Below, in pieces: positions 9,103 to 20,000 of a stretch of DNA of 35,286 bases. The position numbers were made by a program, and so were the translations under genes. Origin of the DNA: an uncultured Flavobacteriales bacterium (GTDB lineage Bacteria; Bacteroidota; Bacteroidia; Flavobacteriales_D; Sanyastnellaceae); contig CAJXHE010000011.1 in the NCBI GenBank assembly GCA_913051865.1, forward strand, positions 1-35,286, written 5' to 3'. Position 1 is the first letter of the stretch, and every line of letters begins with the position of its first letter. Under the pieces are notes generated by a model. It did not search any database and was not told the DNA's origin. It saw nothing but the letters and a program-made list of their open reading frames with translations.

Positions 9103-10155
9103 TTAAATTTTTAACAAGAACTCCACCGAATCCACACCATCGGCATAGTCACTCAGTGAAGGACATTGCGCCAAGCCCAAATCTTGTTGTGAGATACTTG
9201 GGGCTAGAGCAGATAATTCTTTTGTAAACTTGGTCGCTCCTGACCTTGAAGTCACAAGCTGTAGACCATCTTTATAATCGCTAAGCTTCTTAATTAATTC
9301 TCCGACATCATCATATCTCTCAATGAAAAGCGTTCCCACTGGTGATACCCAATTTTCATCTTCTTTTACCAATAAAAATCCATTTTCTATCAATTCTTCT
9401 CTGTTCAATAACCAAATCGCTTTGTGATAATCATAGTTATTTGCATACTTGTTATTATTTGCCAAAAAACTCCACGGAACCCAGGCTGCAAAACACCTGT
9501 CCAAATCAAAATCAGTCGGGAGGAAGACTTTTGTCGTGCTCCGGCATCCAAGCCCGAAATGTGTAAACATATCATCCCCTAACCCTTTCAATTCATCTGG
9601 AGATTCTTCACCATCTAAAACGGCAACACCTGTTCTTTGCGTTCTAAATACATGGGGAATGTGGCCAAAGTAAGCATCGAAATACCGCATGGTATTTGAA
9701 CTTCCCGTTGCGATTAGCGCGTCTACATCGCCTAATTTTCCCTCAACAAATTCGATTCTACCTTTTAAAGCTGGTTCAATGGATTCTATTTCTTGTACTA
9801 CTCTTTTCGGAAGAACTGTATCATCTCTAGATGTCTTTACCGCCACTTTGTGACCGGCAACAAGTGCACAGAGCATATCGTGAAGACCCACCAAAGGCAA
9901 ATTACCCGCCATGATAATACCTATTCTTTTGCCAGAGTCAGCAAGAATTGCATCTGGAAGTTGATATGCATCTAACCATTTATCTACAAGCTCATCTTGC
10001 AAAGAAGATCCATGAGATTGAAATGATTTGGCAACACTTTCATGTGTAAACCAGCCGTTATTAGCTTCAGCCAATCGGAGTAATTCACTTTCTGTATGCG
10101 CTTTTTCTCGAAACCAAATTCCGAGTTTGCATAATACGGGTTTAAGACTGTTCAC
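9103..10155 (-). CDS. LuxC-family acyl-CoA reductase
   Basis: The track starts at 10257, but the GTG at 10155 (VNSLKPVL) is preferred. It gives 350 residues, leaves a 37-bp divergent promoter region and follows a TACTTTTG -7 box on the same strand. The protein matches the LuxC-type long-chain acyl-CoA reductase family: a nucleotide-binding region with MAGNLPLVG, the [11 protein letters not shown] loop, the catalytic Cys in [13 protein letters not shown], and the C-terminal [15 protein letters not shown]. Non-luminous Flavobacteriia carry such genes next to a ferredoxin, as here. The expected reaction is reduction of an activated fatty acyl group to an aldehyde with NADPH. The physiological substrate is unknown. 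Downstream genes on the same strand are 31 bp away. Confidence 0.88.
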   Translation of the reverse strand: MNSLKPVLCKLGIWFREKAHTESELLRLAEANNGWFTHESVAKSFQSHGSSLQDELVDKWLDAYQLPDAILADSGKRIGIIMAGNLPLVGLHDMLCALVAGHKVAVKTSRDDTVLPKRVVQEIESIEPALKGRIEFVEGKLGDVDALIATGSSNTMRYFDAYFGHIPHVFRTQRTGVAVLDGEESPDELKGLGDDMFTHFGLGCRSTTKVFLPTDFDLDRCFAAWVPWSFLANNNKYANNYDYHKAIWLLNREELIENGFLLVKEDENWVSPVGTLFIERYDDVGELIKKLSDYKDGLQLVTSRSGATKFTKELSALAPSISQQDLGLAQCPSLSDYADGVDSVEFLLKI

Positions 10156-10157
10156 TG

Positions 10158-10165
10158 TACCTTTG
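10158..10165 (+). promoter_or_regulatory. Bacteroidota -7 box (TACCTTTG) for the ferredoxin gene
   Basis: Perfect TAnnTTTG match 27 bp upstream of the ferredoxin ATG. No TTTG at a proper -33 distance was seen, so only the -7 element supports it. Confidence 0.55.
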
Positions 10166-10183
10166 TATCTGAAAATTGAAAGG

Positions 10184-10191
10184 CAAAAGTA
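10184..10191 (-). promoter_or_regulatory. Bacteroidota -7 box (TACTTTTG) for the acyl-CoA reductase gene
   Basis: Perfect TAnnTTTG match on the minus strand, 28 bp before the GTG at 10155. It faces the plus-strand box at 10158-10165, so the two predicted transcripts overlap by a few bases at their 5' ends. Confidence 0.55.
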
Positions 10192-10192
10192 C

Positions 10193-10540
10193 ATGGCAAT
10201 CATTATAACTGACGACTGCATTAATTGTGGGGCTTGCGAACCTGAATGTCCAAACACAGCAATCTATGAAGGCGGCGCAAATTGGCGTTTCACAGATGGC
10301 ACTGGATTTAACGGCACTGGCGTTCATCCGACTGCGGGTGAAATAGACGCTGACGAGGAAAACGATGCGATAAGTATGGACCTATACTACATCTCTCCTG
10401 ATAAATGTACTGAGTGTGTAGGCTTTCATGATGAACCTCAATGTGCCGCAGTTTGCCCTGTAGATTGTTGTATTGATGATGAAGACAGAAGAGAAAGCGA
10501 AGAATTGTTGCTGTCAAAAAAGGCGTTTTTGCATGTATAA
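10193..10540 (+). CDS. 2[4Fe-4S] dicluster ferredoxin
   Basis: The track ORF starts at 10028, but the first 55 codons lie inside the acyl-CoA reductase gene. The ATG at 10193 gives the standard [19 protein letters not shown] start and 116 residues. Two cluster motifs are visible: [12 protein letters not shown] (CxxCxxCxxxCP), and [22 protein letters not shown] with the longer CxxC-x8-CxxxCP spacing typical of the Chlorobium-type or alvin-like ferredoxins. A stretch of about 35 residues between them ([14 protein letters not shown]) is usual for the Bacteroidota version. It is a cytoplasmic electron carrier. Divergent pairing with the acyl-CoA reductase suggests linked regulation, though direct partnership is inference. 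Confidence 0.92.
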   Translation: MAIIITDDCINCGACEPECPNTAIYEGGANWRFTDGTGFNGTGVHPTAGEIDADEENDAISMDLYYISPDKCTECVGFHDEPQCAAVCPVDCCIDDEDRRESEELLLSKKAFLHV

Positions 10541-10583
10541 CCCTTCAAAGTAATATCTTCTGAGGATGGATCGTTCTATAAGT

Positions 10584-11471
10584 ATGAAGTTAAATTTATC
10601 TGGAATTCTATCCTTTTTACTCCTAATCAGCGCTCCGTTTTCTTCATATTTGGCGCAAATACCTCGTGCTTCTCAAATACCAATGATGTTCGAAAATCTT
10701 CGCAGAGCATCCACTGATCACGATCGATTTATCCTTCACAACGATCTGAAGACCCTTTTGAGAGAGACACTTGACAATATCGATTCCTCTGAACCTTTGG
10801 CTGAACTTATGGCGAAATGGCCTGCAGGAATCGTTTCAGCGGGTAAAGGAAATGAATTGGTGACAATAATATCATGGAATTCTGAACGACAAGATAGAAC
10901 GCAAGATTACGGCGCATTTGTAATTTATGGCTTTGACAATTCGGGACAGTTTGAGACGCTCAAATGGACTGAGTTGATCCATGACAGAAATGAAGATCCC
11001 AAAGACGAATCTCGAAGCTATAGAGTGGATGATTGGCCTGGAGCAATCTATTACGATTTAATCCTTACCCATGATGGCAAAACGCCTGTTTACACTTTAT
11101 TGGGATGGGAAGGTGCCAATGCCCAAGTCACGAGGAAAGTTATGGAAACCATGGTTATTTCTAACGACATCATTAGAATAGGCGTTCCGTATTTAAATCG
11201 TCCAGATGGCATTCGGAAGCGGCATGTTTTGGAATACTCTGACGAATTACAAGCCACTCTGCGATACGAACCTGAAAACAACAGAATCGTTTTGGACCGC
11301 TTGGCACCTAGCGACCCATCTCTTGCTGGGGCCACTGCCTTTTACGGACCGACAATGACATATGATGAATATGTGTGGAAGGGTGAAAAGTGGGAGTTCT
11401 CATCAAACATCGCTGTGCGAAACTCAAAAGACAGAGAGCGCAACAGGCCATACAACGCAACAGAAAAGTAA
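10584..11471 (+). CDS. Exported conserved protein of unknown function
   Basis: The ATG at 10584 (MKLNLSGILSFLLLISAPF) is preferred to the track start at 10566 because it opens a normal signal peptide with likely cleavage after SSYLAQ. The mature part is about 270 residues with no Cys. Its second half carries a pattern I recall from flavobacterial hypothetical proteins: VYTLLGWEG, then a helix and strand, RKRHVLEYSDELQATLRYE, NRIVLDRLAPSDPSLAG and FYGPTMTYDEYVW. No catalytic motif is recognisable. It is 43 bp downstream of the ferredoxin and 22 bp upstream of another exported protein, so it may belong to the same transcript. Likely periplasmic. Confidence 0.75.
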   Translation: MKLNLSGILSFLLLISAPFSSYLAQIPRASQIPMMFENLRRASTDHDRFILHNDLKTLLRETLDNIDSSEPLAELMAKWPAGIVSAGKGNELVTIISWNSERQDRTQDYGAFVIYGFDNSGQFETLKWTELIHDRNEDPKDESRSYRVDDWPGAIYYDLILTHDGKTPVYTLLGWEGANAQVTRKVMETMVISNDIIRIGVPYLNRPDGIRKRHVLEYSDELQATLRYEPENNRIVLDRLAPSDPSLAGATAFYGPTMTYDEYVWKGEKWEFSSNIAVRNSKDRERNRPYNATEK

Positions 11472-11493
11472 AAAAAACACGTATTTCAAAGCC

Positions 11494-12312
11494 ATGAAAC
11501 CCTTTTTAAAATTCATCATTTCAACATGTTTTCTATTATTCTTTCTGAATGGCAACTCTGACACCTTTGCACAAGAAATCAATAAACTATTGCCCTCTAT
11601 GGCGGAAGAGATTGCGAATCTTACCAGAGTGCCTTTAGGTGAAGGGACACTCATCTTTGAAAACTGGCTGGTCTACTCTGTTGAAGCTAAAGGGAAAAAA
11701 AGGACTGGTAAGGTTTATTCTTCAGACAACCACAACACATTCTGTTGGACTGATGATTTGAACAATACGAAATCTTTCTTTTTCAGAGACTCAACACAAG
11801 CTACCACACTTACTTTAATCCCTCAAAACAAACAAGGCACTGAACTTTCCCCAGCCATGATGCGAGCCATGGGGTATACAAAAGAAAAGCAGGAACCAGT
11901 CATCTACAAAGTTGAAAAGGACGCAGACGAGTCGATGATCAAAGATCATGCATGTCACGCCGCGACATCGTCATTTGAAGATCTCGAATATACCACGTGG
12001 GTCGCAGATAGGAAGGACATCAAACGTTCTGAAAGAAAGATGTTGGGAAGGGCATTGAGGTTTTGGTTTTCTAATCAGCCTGGCGAAGCTTTAGCTTCGG
12101 CAAACATTAAAGAATCGTGGATTCCTCTGGGGTTCAATGCCGAGGGATACGAATTCAGAGTATTAGATTGGGGAACCGAAGGTTCGTTCAGCGTCATAAA
12201 AGATGATTATATGATCAATGTTCCGGGACTTGATCTAAATGCCGTGGCAAAAAAATACGTCGAAGACTTAAAAAAGAAAAAAGAAGAAAGTTTGCCTCAG
12301 AAGGAGGACTGA
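11494..12312 (+). CDS. Exported protein, DUF4412-like layout
   Basis: The track start at 11362 lies inside the previous gene. The ATG at 11494 gives MKPFLKFIISTCFLLFFL with cleavage near TFAQE, 272 residues in all. The body begins with short strands (GEGTLIFENWLVYSVEAKG), then a middle segment with IKDHACHAATSSFEDLEYTTWVADR. That resembles the G-(Y/H)xC-x(n)-WVxD signature of DUF4412-type periplasmic proteins. The C-terminus is a charged helix ending KKKKEESLPQKED. The last 16 bp overlap the 3' end of the convergent Smr gene. Function unknown; the family assignment is tentative. Confidence 0.65.
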   Translation: MKPFLKFIISTCFLLFFLNGNSDTFAQEINKLLPSMAEEIANLTRVPLGEGTLIFENWLVYSVEAKGKKRTGKVYSSDNHNTFCWTDDLNNTKSFFFRDSTQATTLTLIPQNKQGTELSPAMMRAMGYTKEKQEPVIYKVEKDADESMIKDHACHAATSSFEDLEYTTWVADRKDIKRSERKMLGRALRFWFSNQPGEALASANIKESWIPLGFNAEGYEFRVLDWGTEGSFSVIKDDYMINVPGLDLNAVAKKYVEDLKKKKEESLPQKED

Positions 12313-12902
12313 CCCAACAACACCTCTGTGGCCCCTGAACCATATTCACGGGGATTTCCATCCCTCACTGTACAATTGGGATAGTACATTTCAAGACGCG
12401 TACGGATTTGGTGTCTCAAAACCCCTTGACCTATGCCATGAATGAAAATCACTTTCCTGACTCTCTGCTCTCCAGCAATCCGCATCATTCGTTCGAAATG
12501 ATTTAATTGAATGTCCAATTTCGTTCTATCTCTAAGACCCGATTGATCATCAACAAGCTCATGAATATGAAGATCAATGACCATATGCTCCCCCCTTCTT
12601 TTTTGATTCGTAGCATTCGCATTTGAATACTTAATGTCAAATTCTTTTTGAATTTCCTTTTGTCTTCCCTCATCGAGATCTTGTGCCAAAATAGATGCCA
12701 AATCTGGCAATTTGTTGTTGTACGCTTCAATCTCTTCTTCTCGACCTATCACGCGCATGAGCTCTTGTAATTTGTAGTTCATGTCAAACCCATCCTCCCC
12801 TTCCACAGTAGCTGTTCCGTCAGAGAAAACCTCCAACACTTTACCACCGCCTACTTCATTCAGAAACCGAACTTGGTCGCCTTTTTTAATTTCCTGTGAC
12901 AT
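12297..12902 (-). CDS. Short DUF2027/Smr-domain protein
   Basis: The ATG at 12902 is preferred over the track start at 13007, which lies inside the aldolase gene. It gives MSQEIKKGDQVRFLNEVGGGKV, the classic DUF2027 N-terminus with an SH3-like barrel, 201 residues in all. The C-terminal 90 residues form an Smr domain: VIDLHIHELVDD, then FIHGIGQGVLRHQIR (the HGxGxG loop) and the terminal YGSGATEVLL. Smr domains bind or cut nucleic acids; recent family work links several to collided-ribosome rescue. Bacteroidota DUF2027 proteins I recall are around 340 residues with a middle domain. Here the middle is reduced to about 45 residues. It is 5 bp downstream of the threonine aldolase gene, so co-transcribed. 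Confidence 0.85.
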   Translation of the reverse strand: MSQEIKKGDQVRFLNEVGGGKVLEVFSDGTATVEGEDGFDMNYKLQELMRVIGREEEIEAYNNKLPDLASILAQDLDEGRQKEIQKEFDIKYSNANATNQKRRGEHMVIDLHIHELVDDQSGLRDRTKLDIQLNHFERMMRIAGEQRVRKVIFIHGIGQGVLRHQIRTRLEMYYPNCTVRDGNPREYGSGATEVLLGQSSF

Positions 12903-12907
12903 CCAAA

Positions 12908-13954
12908 CTAAATGTTTGATAGGTAATGACAAGCGCCATCTACTTGATCGTCTGTATTGTCCAAATGGGTTACAAATCGTATGCTGGAAGGTCCAAACTG
13001 AAAACATTCAATCCCATTTCTCCCCCACTCAGAAGAAAGCGCGTCAGAATCGACACCTTTCTTAAGCTTGAGAATGACAATGTTTGTATCTATCGGCGCA
13101 TGTGAGATAACGCTGGGGTGATGAAGTGCCGCAGCGCCCAATCTCTTCGCCCGTGAGTGATCTATTTCAAGGCGATCAATGTTGTTTTCTAACGCATATA
13201 GTCCTGCAGCAGCTACAATTCCGGCTTGACGCATCCCACCACCAAACACTTTTCTTGCTCTGTGTGCTTGCGCAATGAATGACTTGGATCCAACAAGCAC
13301 CGACCCTACCGGACATCCCAAACCTTTTGACAGGCACAGCGACATAGAATCAAAATTGGCCCCGTATGCGTGAAGGGCTTCCGCATCATTGTGTATGCCA
13401 CGAGCCACAAGGGCATTCCAAAGACGAGCCCCATCTAAATGAGTAGCAAGTCCCAATTCCCTTGATACTCTTGATACTTCGTTTAATTCAGAAAGATCCC
13501 AAATCGACCCACCTCCTTTGTTGCATGTATCTTCCAAACTCACCAAAGATGTTTTGGCATAATGACTGTCTAAGGGGTTAACATTTGACCTCACATCCGT
13601 AGCAGAAAATCTACCAAGGTCACCATTTAAAAGACGCACAGATGCACCACTTAGCCGCGCAATGCCGCCACCTTCATAATTGTAAATATGTGAAAGCTTG
13701 TCACAGATAACCTCTTCACCGGGTGAGGTATGAACAGCAATGGCTATTTGATTTGTCATTGTGCCTGAAGGACAAAAAAGGCCATCCTCCATCCCAAACA
13801 TTTCAGCACATTTGTTTTGCAATTCATTGATTTCAGGATCTTCCGCAAAGACATCATCCCCTGTCACCGCTTTATGCATACGTCCCCTCATTTCGACACT
13901 TGGTCGAGTAACTGTATCACTTCGAAGGTCAATTGTGAGCTTTGATGTTGTCAT
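12908..13954 (-). CDS. ltaE: Low-specificity L-threonine aldolase
   Basis: 348 residues, a fold type I PLP enzyme. Diagnostic stretches are IDLRSDTVTRPS at the N-terminus, GDDVFAEDP, FCPSGTMTNQIA, the LEDTCNKGGG loop, HLDGARLWNA, and the PLP lysine in CLSKGLGCPVGS (about residue 204). FGGGMRQAGIVAAAGLYAL follows. The reaction is cleavage of L-threonine or L-allo-threonine to glycine and acetaldehyde in the cytoplasm. The gene is first in a two-gene unit with the Smr gene. A TATATTTG -7 box lies 20 bp upstream of the ATG. It is divergent from the giant PKD protein, with an 88-bp gap. Confidence 0.94.
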   Translation of the reverse strand: MTTSKLTIDLRSDTVTRPSVEMRGRMHKAVTGDDVFAEDPEINELQNKCAEMFGMEDGLFCPSGTMTNQIAIAVHTSPGEEVICDKLSHIYNYEGGGIARLSGASVRLLNGDLGRFSATDVRSNVNPLDSHYAKTSLVSLEDTCNKGGGSIWDLSELNEVSRVSRELGLATHLDGARLWNALVARGIHNDAEALHAYGANFDSMSLCLSKGLGCPVGSVLVGSKSFIAQAHRARKVFGGGMRQAGIVAAAGLYALENNIDRLEIDHSRAKRLGAAALHHPSVISHAPIDTNIVILKLKKGVDSDALSSEWGRNGIECFQFGPSSIRFVTHLDNTDDQVDGACHYLSNI

Positions 13955-13973
13955 GGGTTTTTCGGAAAATAAG

Positions 13974-13981
13974 CAAATATA
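13974..13981 (-). promoter_or_regulatory. Bacteroidota -7 box (TATATTTG) for ltaE
   Basis: Perfect TAnnTTTG on the minus strand, 20 bp before the aldolase ATG. A TTTG lies only 13 bp further upstream, too close for a normal -33 element. Confidence 0.5.
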
Positions 13982-14042
13982 AATTAGGAAAGTTCAAATA
14001 TTATTTGCTAATTGAAGGATAATCGCAATTAAACCATCTGTA

Positions 14043-17000
14043 ATGAAGACGACATTATCAACCCTCATCTTGGTGTTTTTCGCAATTTCAGCGAGTTCTG
14101 GACTAAAGGCTCAAGACCCTTGCACCTTGCCAACCTACAATGTAAATGCATCATTTACACCAAACGAAATTATACTAGATCTTTTCCAAGCACTTACCAA
14201 TGATGGATACGATTTTTTGGGATATGAGAATTGTTATGGCTATACGGGTGATGGCGGGTGCTTTTATTCGAATTTCATTGTGAATGAGGCCTTAACTCCA
14301 TTTGGGTGTGCGATAAGTCAGTGGGAAATTTTATTGTCACCTAATGCAAATCAGGACGCATGTTGCGGAGATCATCTACTGCCATATTATTTATCCTACA
14401 ACGCTCCTGATGGTTTAACTATGTTTTGTGAAGGATTCATAAATATCACAATTGATTGTGGTCATGATTGTGGAATTATTGACTTCACTGACCCTGCACT
14501 AACCCCTAGCATAAGTTCCTCTGGAGATGGATCCGCAGGAGCCATTGAATGTATCAAAGTTTGTGAAAATTCATCTCTTATCGCTTTTGCTCCAGTTTTC
14601 GGTTCAGGCTTTATATATGATTGGGATGTACAAGGTGGAATCATCACAGGCGGCCAAAACACTTCAGAATTAGACGTGCTATGGGGGCCTCACGGTGCGG
14701 GGAATATCGCTGTGACCATCACAAACATAGACCCTAATTTCACGCCTGTCACCTATACCGTCTGTATAGAAATACTAGAGGGGCCTGAGGCACTGTTCAG
14801 TTCTACAGGAAATGCTTGTTTAGATAGTCCCATTCAGTTTACAGACTTGAGTAGTTCTGGCGCATCGAATTATTTTTGGGATTACGGAGACGGACAATCG
14901 TTCTCTTCAGTTAGCTCCACAAACCCTTCCCATATTTACAGTACTCCAGGCCTTTATGACGTTACACTCACCGTATTTAGTGACATACTTGGCCCAGAGG
15001 GAAATGTACTTTGCACATGTGCTGACACATATACTGAACAAGTTCTGGTGGACAGCCTTGTCGGTCCAGACATCCAGTGTATCTCTACTTTATGTGAAAA
15101 CGACACAGCCTCATATTTTACAACCGCAGACTGTCTTGATTACACGTGGTCTGTTTTCGACGCATTTGGCGTTCCTATTCTTCCTGCCAATGGACAAGGC
15201 ACAAACGAAATATTCGTACAGTGGGGACAAGGACCCTACGGTACGGTTGAACTGGTGGTCGACAATTGTACGCCTGCTCACTGCAACACCCCCACGTCAA
15301 TACAGATTCCAATTATCCCTGCCAATGGATCTATAAATGGGCCTGACATCGTATGTGAAGGAGAAGTCGTTTCATATGACTTAACCAAATGGTTCAGTGT
15401 AGATTATGACTGGTCTGTTACAGGTGGATCACTTATTAATCAAGAGGGCTCTGTTGCAACTATTCAATGGAACACTTCAGGCATCGGGACCATCGATGTC
15501 ACATATACAAGTGATTTTTTACAAGATTTACCTGGAAATGGACCCAATGACTGTACTGGGTTTGCGACATTAAATGTCGAAGTCAAGCCCAAGTTTAATG
15601 TTTACCCGTCACAATTGGATGTATGTTTAGGTGCAACAACACTCTTTTCCGCATCCGGAAGTTTAGGTGGCATTTTTGATTGGTCTAATTCAGGAGGCTT
15701 GGCTCAAAACGTGACAGGAAATACCGCAGAGATAACATGGACTTCAAGTGGTTCTTATACTGTCACTGCAGACCTCAATGCAGCCAATCCAGATTTATAC
15801 TGCAATTCAACAGTGACTTCCTTCGTCACTGTCCATGAAGTTGCTCCCCCTACTGCCGTCACCGGGCCAATTGAGGTTTGTGTGAATTCACCCAGTTATA
15901 TATATGAAGTCGCAGCAAGTCAAGGACTTAATGCAATTTGGACACCCAATAGCACAAACCCTGGCGGGGGGATTCCGGTCGCAAACCCAGCTGTAGGTTT
16001 ATATACAGAGGTCACATGGGGTATGTCGGGCCTTTTCAATTTAGAGGTTGTTTATGAAATGGCTGAAGCACCTTTTTGCACTTCAAATCCTTTTACATTG
16101 GTCGTCGAAGAACGTACGCACGGCCCAGCAGTTGCTATCACATCTCCTGATGCCCCATGTGCAAACGAAATCGCAAATTATTCGATTTCGGACATCCACC
16201 CAGACGCAACGATTCACTGGACGATAGACCTCCCTCAATACGGCAGTGTAGTAGGTGGACAGGGCACAGATAACATGACGGTACAATGGAATGACATCCC
16301 CAGCAATTCTGTGAATACAACGGTTACAGCCACGGTTGAATTATGTGGCAACACGACCATATACACCATGGGAATCATCCTGAATAGAGCAATTGTACCT
16401 ACAGTTGTTGGCGCAGATTTCTGTGTTGGAACATCGGGAAGCGTAGCCGTAAGTAATGCAGGATCATTTATCTCACCCTTTATTTGGGTTGGATCTTCAC
16501 AAACGACCAGTTCAATCAGTACTTCAAGTGCTGGAGACTATATTGTAAACACGATTGACATTAATGGATGCGCATCTTCAGGTGGTGCTACAATTGGAAT
16601 CTTACCAGCTCCTATGCTGAATTTGACGACAAATGGCCCAAACACCCTTGTGGACGGCGTCCCAGGTTCCACGCAAATTGTTGCTCCATACAACCCAAAC
16701 TACCAATACAGCTGGAGTTCAGGAGGGGGAACATCGGAAACAATTACGCACTTTTGGCAAGGCGGAACATTGCCTAATGCCTACACCTATACCCTCACAA
16801 TTACTGAGCAACCGTCTGGCTGTACAAATACAGAGTCGATCACGATTTATGAGGAAGATGTTAGTGGTCCACCAATCCCATGCACTGGCCCCTGCTGTGA
16901 TCTAGAGACTTTTTCCATAGTGCCTTCAGCAATCATTTCTGGAGGATATTGTGACACTTGGGCATTCAGTTCTACGGGAAGCTCTGCAAATGTCACCAAT

Positions 17001-20000
17001 ATTAATTGGAATTTTGGTGATTTCAGTGGGTCATCTTCAAACCCAACCACACATACCTACACTGAAATTGGATATTACAATGTTATTATGTCTGGCCAAG
17101 TTCCAAATACGGCAGGCACTGCATTTTGCCTTGTCTCTGAAAAGATTGTTGTCGAGGTGGCGATGATCGCGCAATTCGGAACTGAGGTGAGTTGCGCCCC
17201 CAACCCTACTGACATTCCACAGTTGTGCTTAACAGATGAGACAGCATACCTGCCGGGGACATCTCTCAGTGCTATTAATTTCACTTTAGGGTCAAGTAAC
17301 AGTAGTCTTTCACCTGCTTGTTTTGGCAGTTTAACTTTGGGGTCTCCATATACGCCAACCCTAACTGCGACACATTCTTCTGGGTGTATCGACGATTTCT
17401 CTCAGGCAGTCACTATTCCAGGACCCGTCATAATAAGTGGCCCTTCGCCTCTTTGTCTTGAAGAATCTGGGGCGTTCTCAGCTTCATGTGCGGGTGCCGT
17501 GAGTTTTGACTGGAATTTTGATGACACAGCTGTAGGGGCAAATGACAACAGCATTTTTGATGGCGCGAGTCCGCAACATGCATATGCCCAAAACCCAATT
17601 ACTCAAGCGCAAAACGGACCTTACAACCCTGTTGTGACCGTTGTGGCGACGCATGTAAATGGATGTCAGTTTACAAACAGTATGAACATTGTTGTGAATG
17701 ACTTGCCACCTGGAAACACAATTACATCTGTGGATGGAGATTTTATGTTTTGTTTTGGATCTACAGAAACACTAGAGGTTTCTCCTCTTCCGCCTTCACA
17801 AGTAACATGGTGGTCTTCTGACCCAGGAAATCCTGTTGGGTCTGGAACATCTTTCGATGTAAGTGCTGAGGGAGAATACGGAGCTACGATTATCAACCCT
17901 GTCACAGGATGTTCAACAGAACTTGACCCCGTGCTTGTACAACAGTGGCCATTGGTTCCTGCATTTATCACGGGACCGAGTATTCTTTGTGAAGGAGAGT
18001 GTACAACCTTACTCGCACCTCAGGGCAACTACCTCTACGAATGGTTCGATTTGGCCGGAAATTTACTTGGAACAACAAACGCCATTGATGTTTGTTCGTA
18101 TCAAATAATTGGAAGTGACACCTTTACCTTAAAAGTGGTGGATGCAACATCTGGATGCAACAACTCATCTGACCTTGCAATCACGGTTGCGCAAAGTCCA
18201 ACAGTCCAAATAGGCACATTTCCTGACCCACCCTGTGAGGGCTCAGAGGTCACACTATTTGTTGACCCATTAGACCCGTTGCTTAATTATGTTTGGACTG
18301 GAGGACAAACAGGACAAACCTTTACAACCTTGTCTGAAGGAATCTATACTGTCGTTGCAATCGATCCACTTACAGGATGCAAAGGTTCTGCAAACGAGAC
18401 TGTTCACCCTTGCCCAAATCTATGTGAAGTGCCGACAGGTTGCTATATCGCGTGTGATTCTGGAAAAACAGTCTGTGGACCCCTTGGGCTTGCATCTTAT
18501 GAATGGAATTACATCCCACCAGGATCGAATGTTTCTACAATCGTAGGGATGACGAGATGCATCACGATGACTTTGGATGGAGACTATTCTCTTACAGCTG
18601 AAAACATCTATGGATGTCCCAAAACATCTGGACTTTTAGAGATGGAATTTATCGACTGCGACAGTTGCCAGTTTTCTGAAACCGATATGCTAGACTTACA
18701 GCTTCTGTCATTAGGCACATCACTATACAATACTGACATTGACGGTGACGGAGTGACTGAGGATGTGGCCTGCTGTCTTTGGTCTATCAATCCTTTAATT
18801 TCTCTGTCAAATGGGGCAAACCCAAACACATTGTGTATGGATATCATCTGGGGTGACGGAACCGTTCAAACCAACCTTCCTTTGGGATCTCCTGTCGAAC
18901 ATTGTTATACGGATGGATGCACTGACTATCCATTGAATGTGAAAATTAAATGCTGCGACGATGGATCAAATACTTTTGGATTCACTGCAACTGCATTTTG
19001 TGATTGTGTTCCCGATTGCTATGTGAGAAATTCGTTCTGGGAAGCCATTACTGAAGTACCGGGAGCAGATAAATGTCACATTGAATTTACAGGAACTCAA
19101 TTTTTAGGGCCGAATATGGTGTCGTATCAAAACCCTGAGTATACTATCATAGGGGTAGAAAACAGCGGAAACCTCATCAATTTAAGTAGCTTAAGTTATG
19201 GGGGTGGATACAACTTCAGCTTCGACTTAAACCCAGGTGTATACGAGGTTTGTTATTCAATAGAAGGTGTTTCAACGCTGGGCGAAATATGCAGTTCCGA
19301 ACATTGTCATGAAGTCGTCGTTAATTGTTGCCAAGACCCTGTCGTGTCAGATGATTGTTTGGTCAACTGTAACAATTTAGAAGTAGGATTGGGCCTCGTA
19401 GACCTTGGCACATCCACTGATTCCGATGGGAATGCGTGTTGTGAGTATGGACTTTCACCCATAATATTAAGCAACTGCCCGGTTAATCTGCTCGACCTCT
19501 GCATCAACATAGACTGGGGGGATGACTCTGCGCCCCTTCAAAATGTTTCATTCGCTCAAGGATATACACATTGCTATCCATCTGGAGGGACCTACGTTGT
19601 AACGTTAGATGTCTTTTGTTGCGCGCAGCAAGGACAGACTCAATCTTGGACATTTACAGACACCGTTACTTGCCCAAGTGGTGGATGCGATATTCCTCAG
19701 GAGTTTGACTTTGAATGGGGAACAAATACAAGTTGTCCCACGACAGGATGTGATCAGATGTGGTTTTGTGCAATGAATTTCACTGGACAAGACCCGAACA
19801 TCTGTATAAGCTGGGATTTCGGAGATGGAAACATCTACAACCCCTCTCTTCCTGACTGTCCGATACATTGCTATAATTCAGGAGGAAACTACAATGTTTG
19901 TATGACAGTGTATTGTTGTGATGAAGGACCAATGGGGCCCTCAGCATATACAGTTTGTCACACAATAAATGTATCATGTGGCGTTGTCGCATCCGACTGC

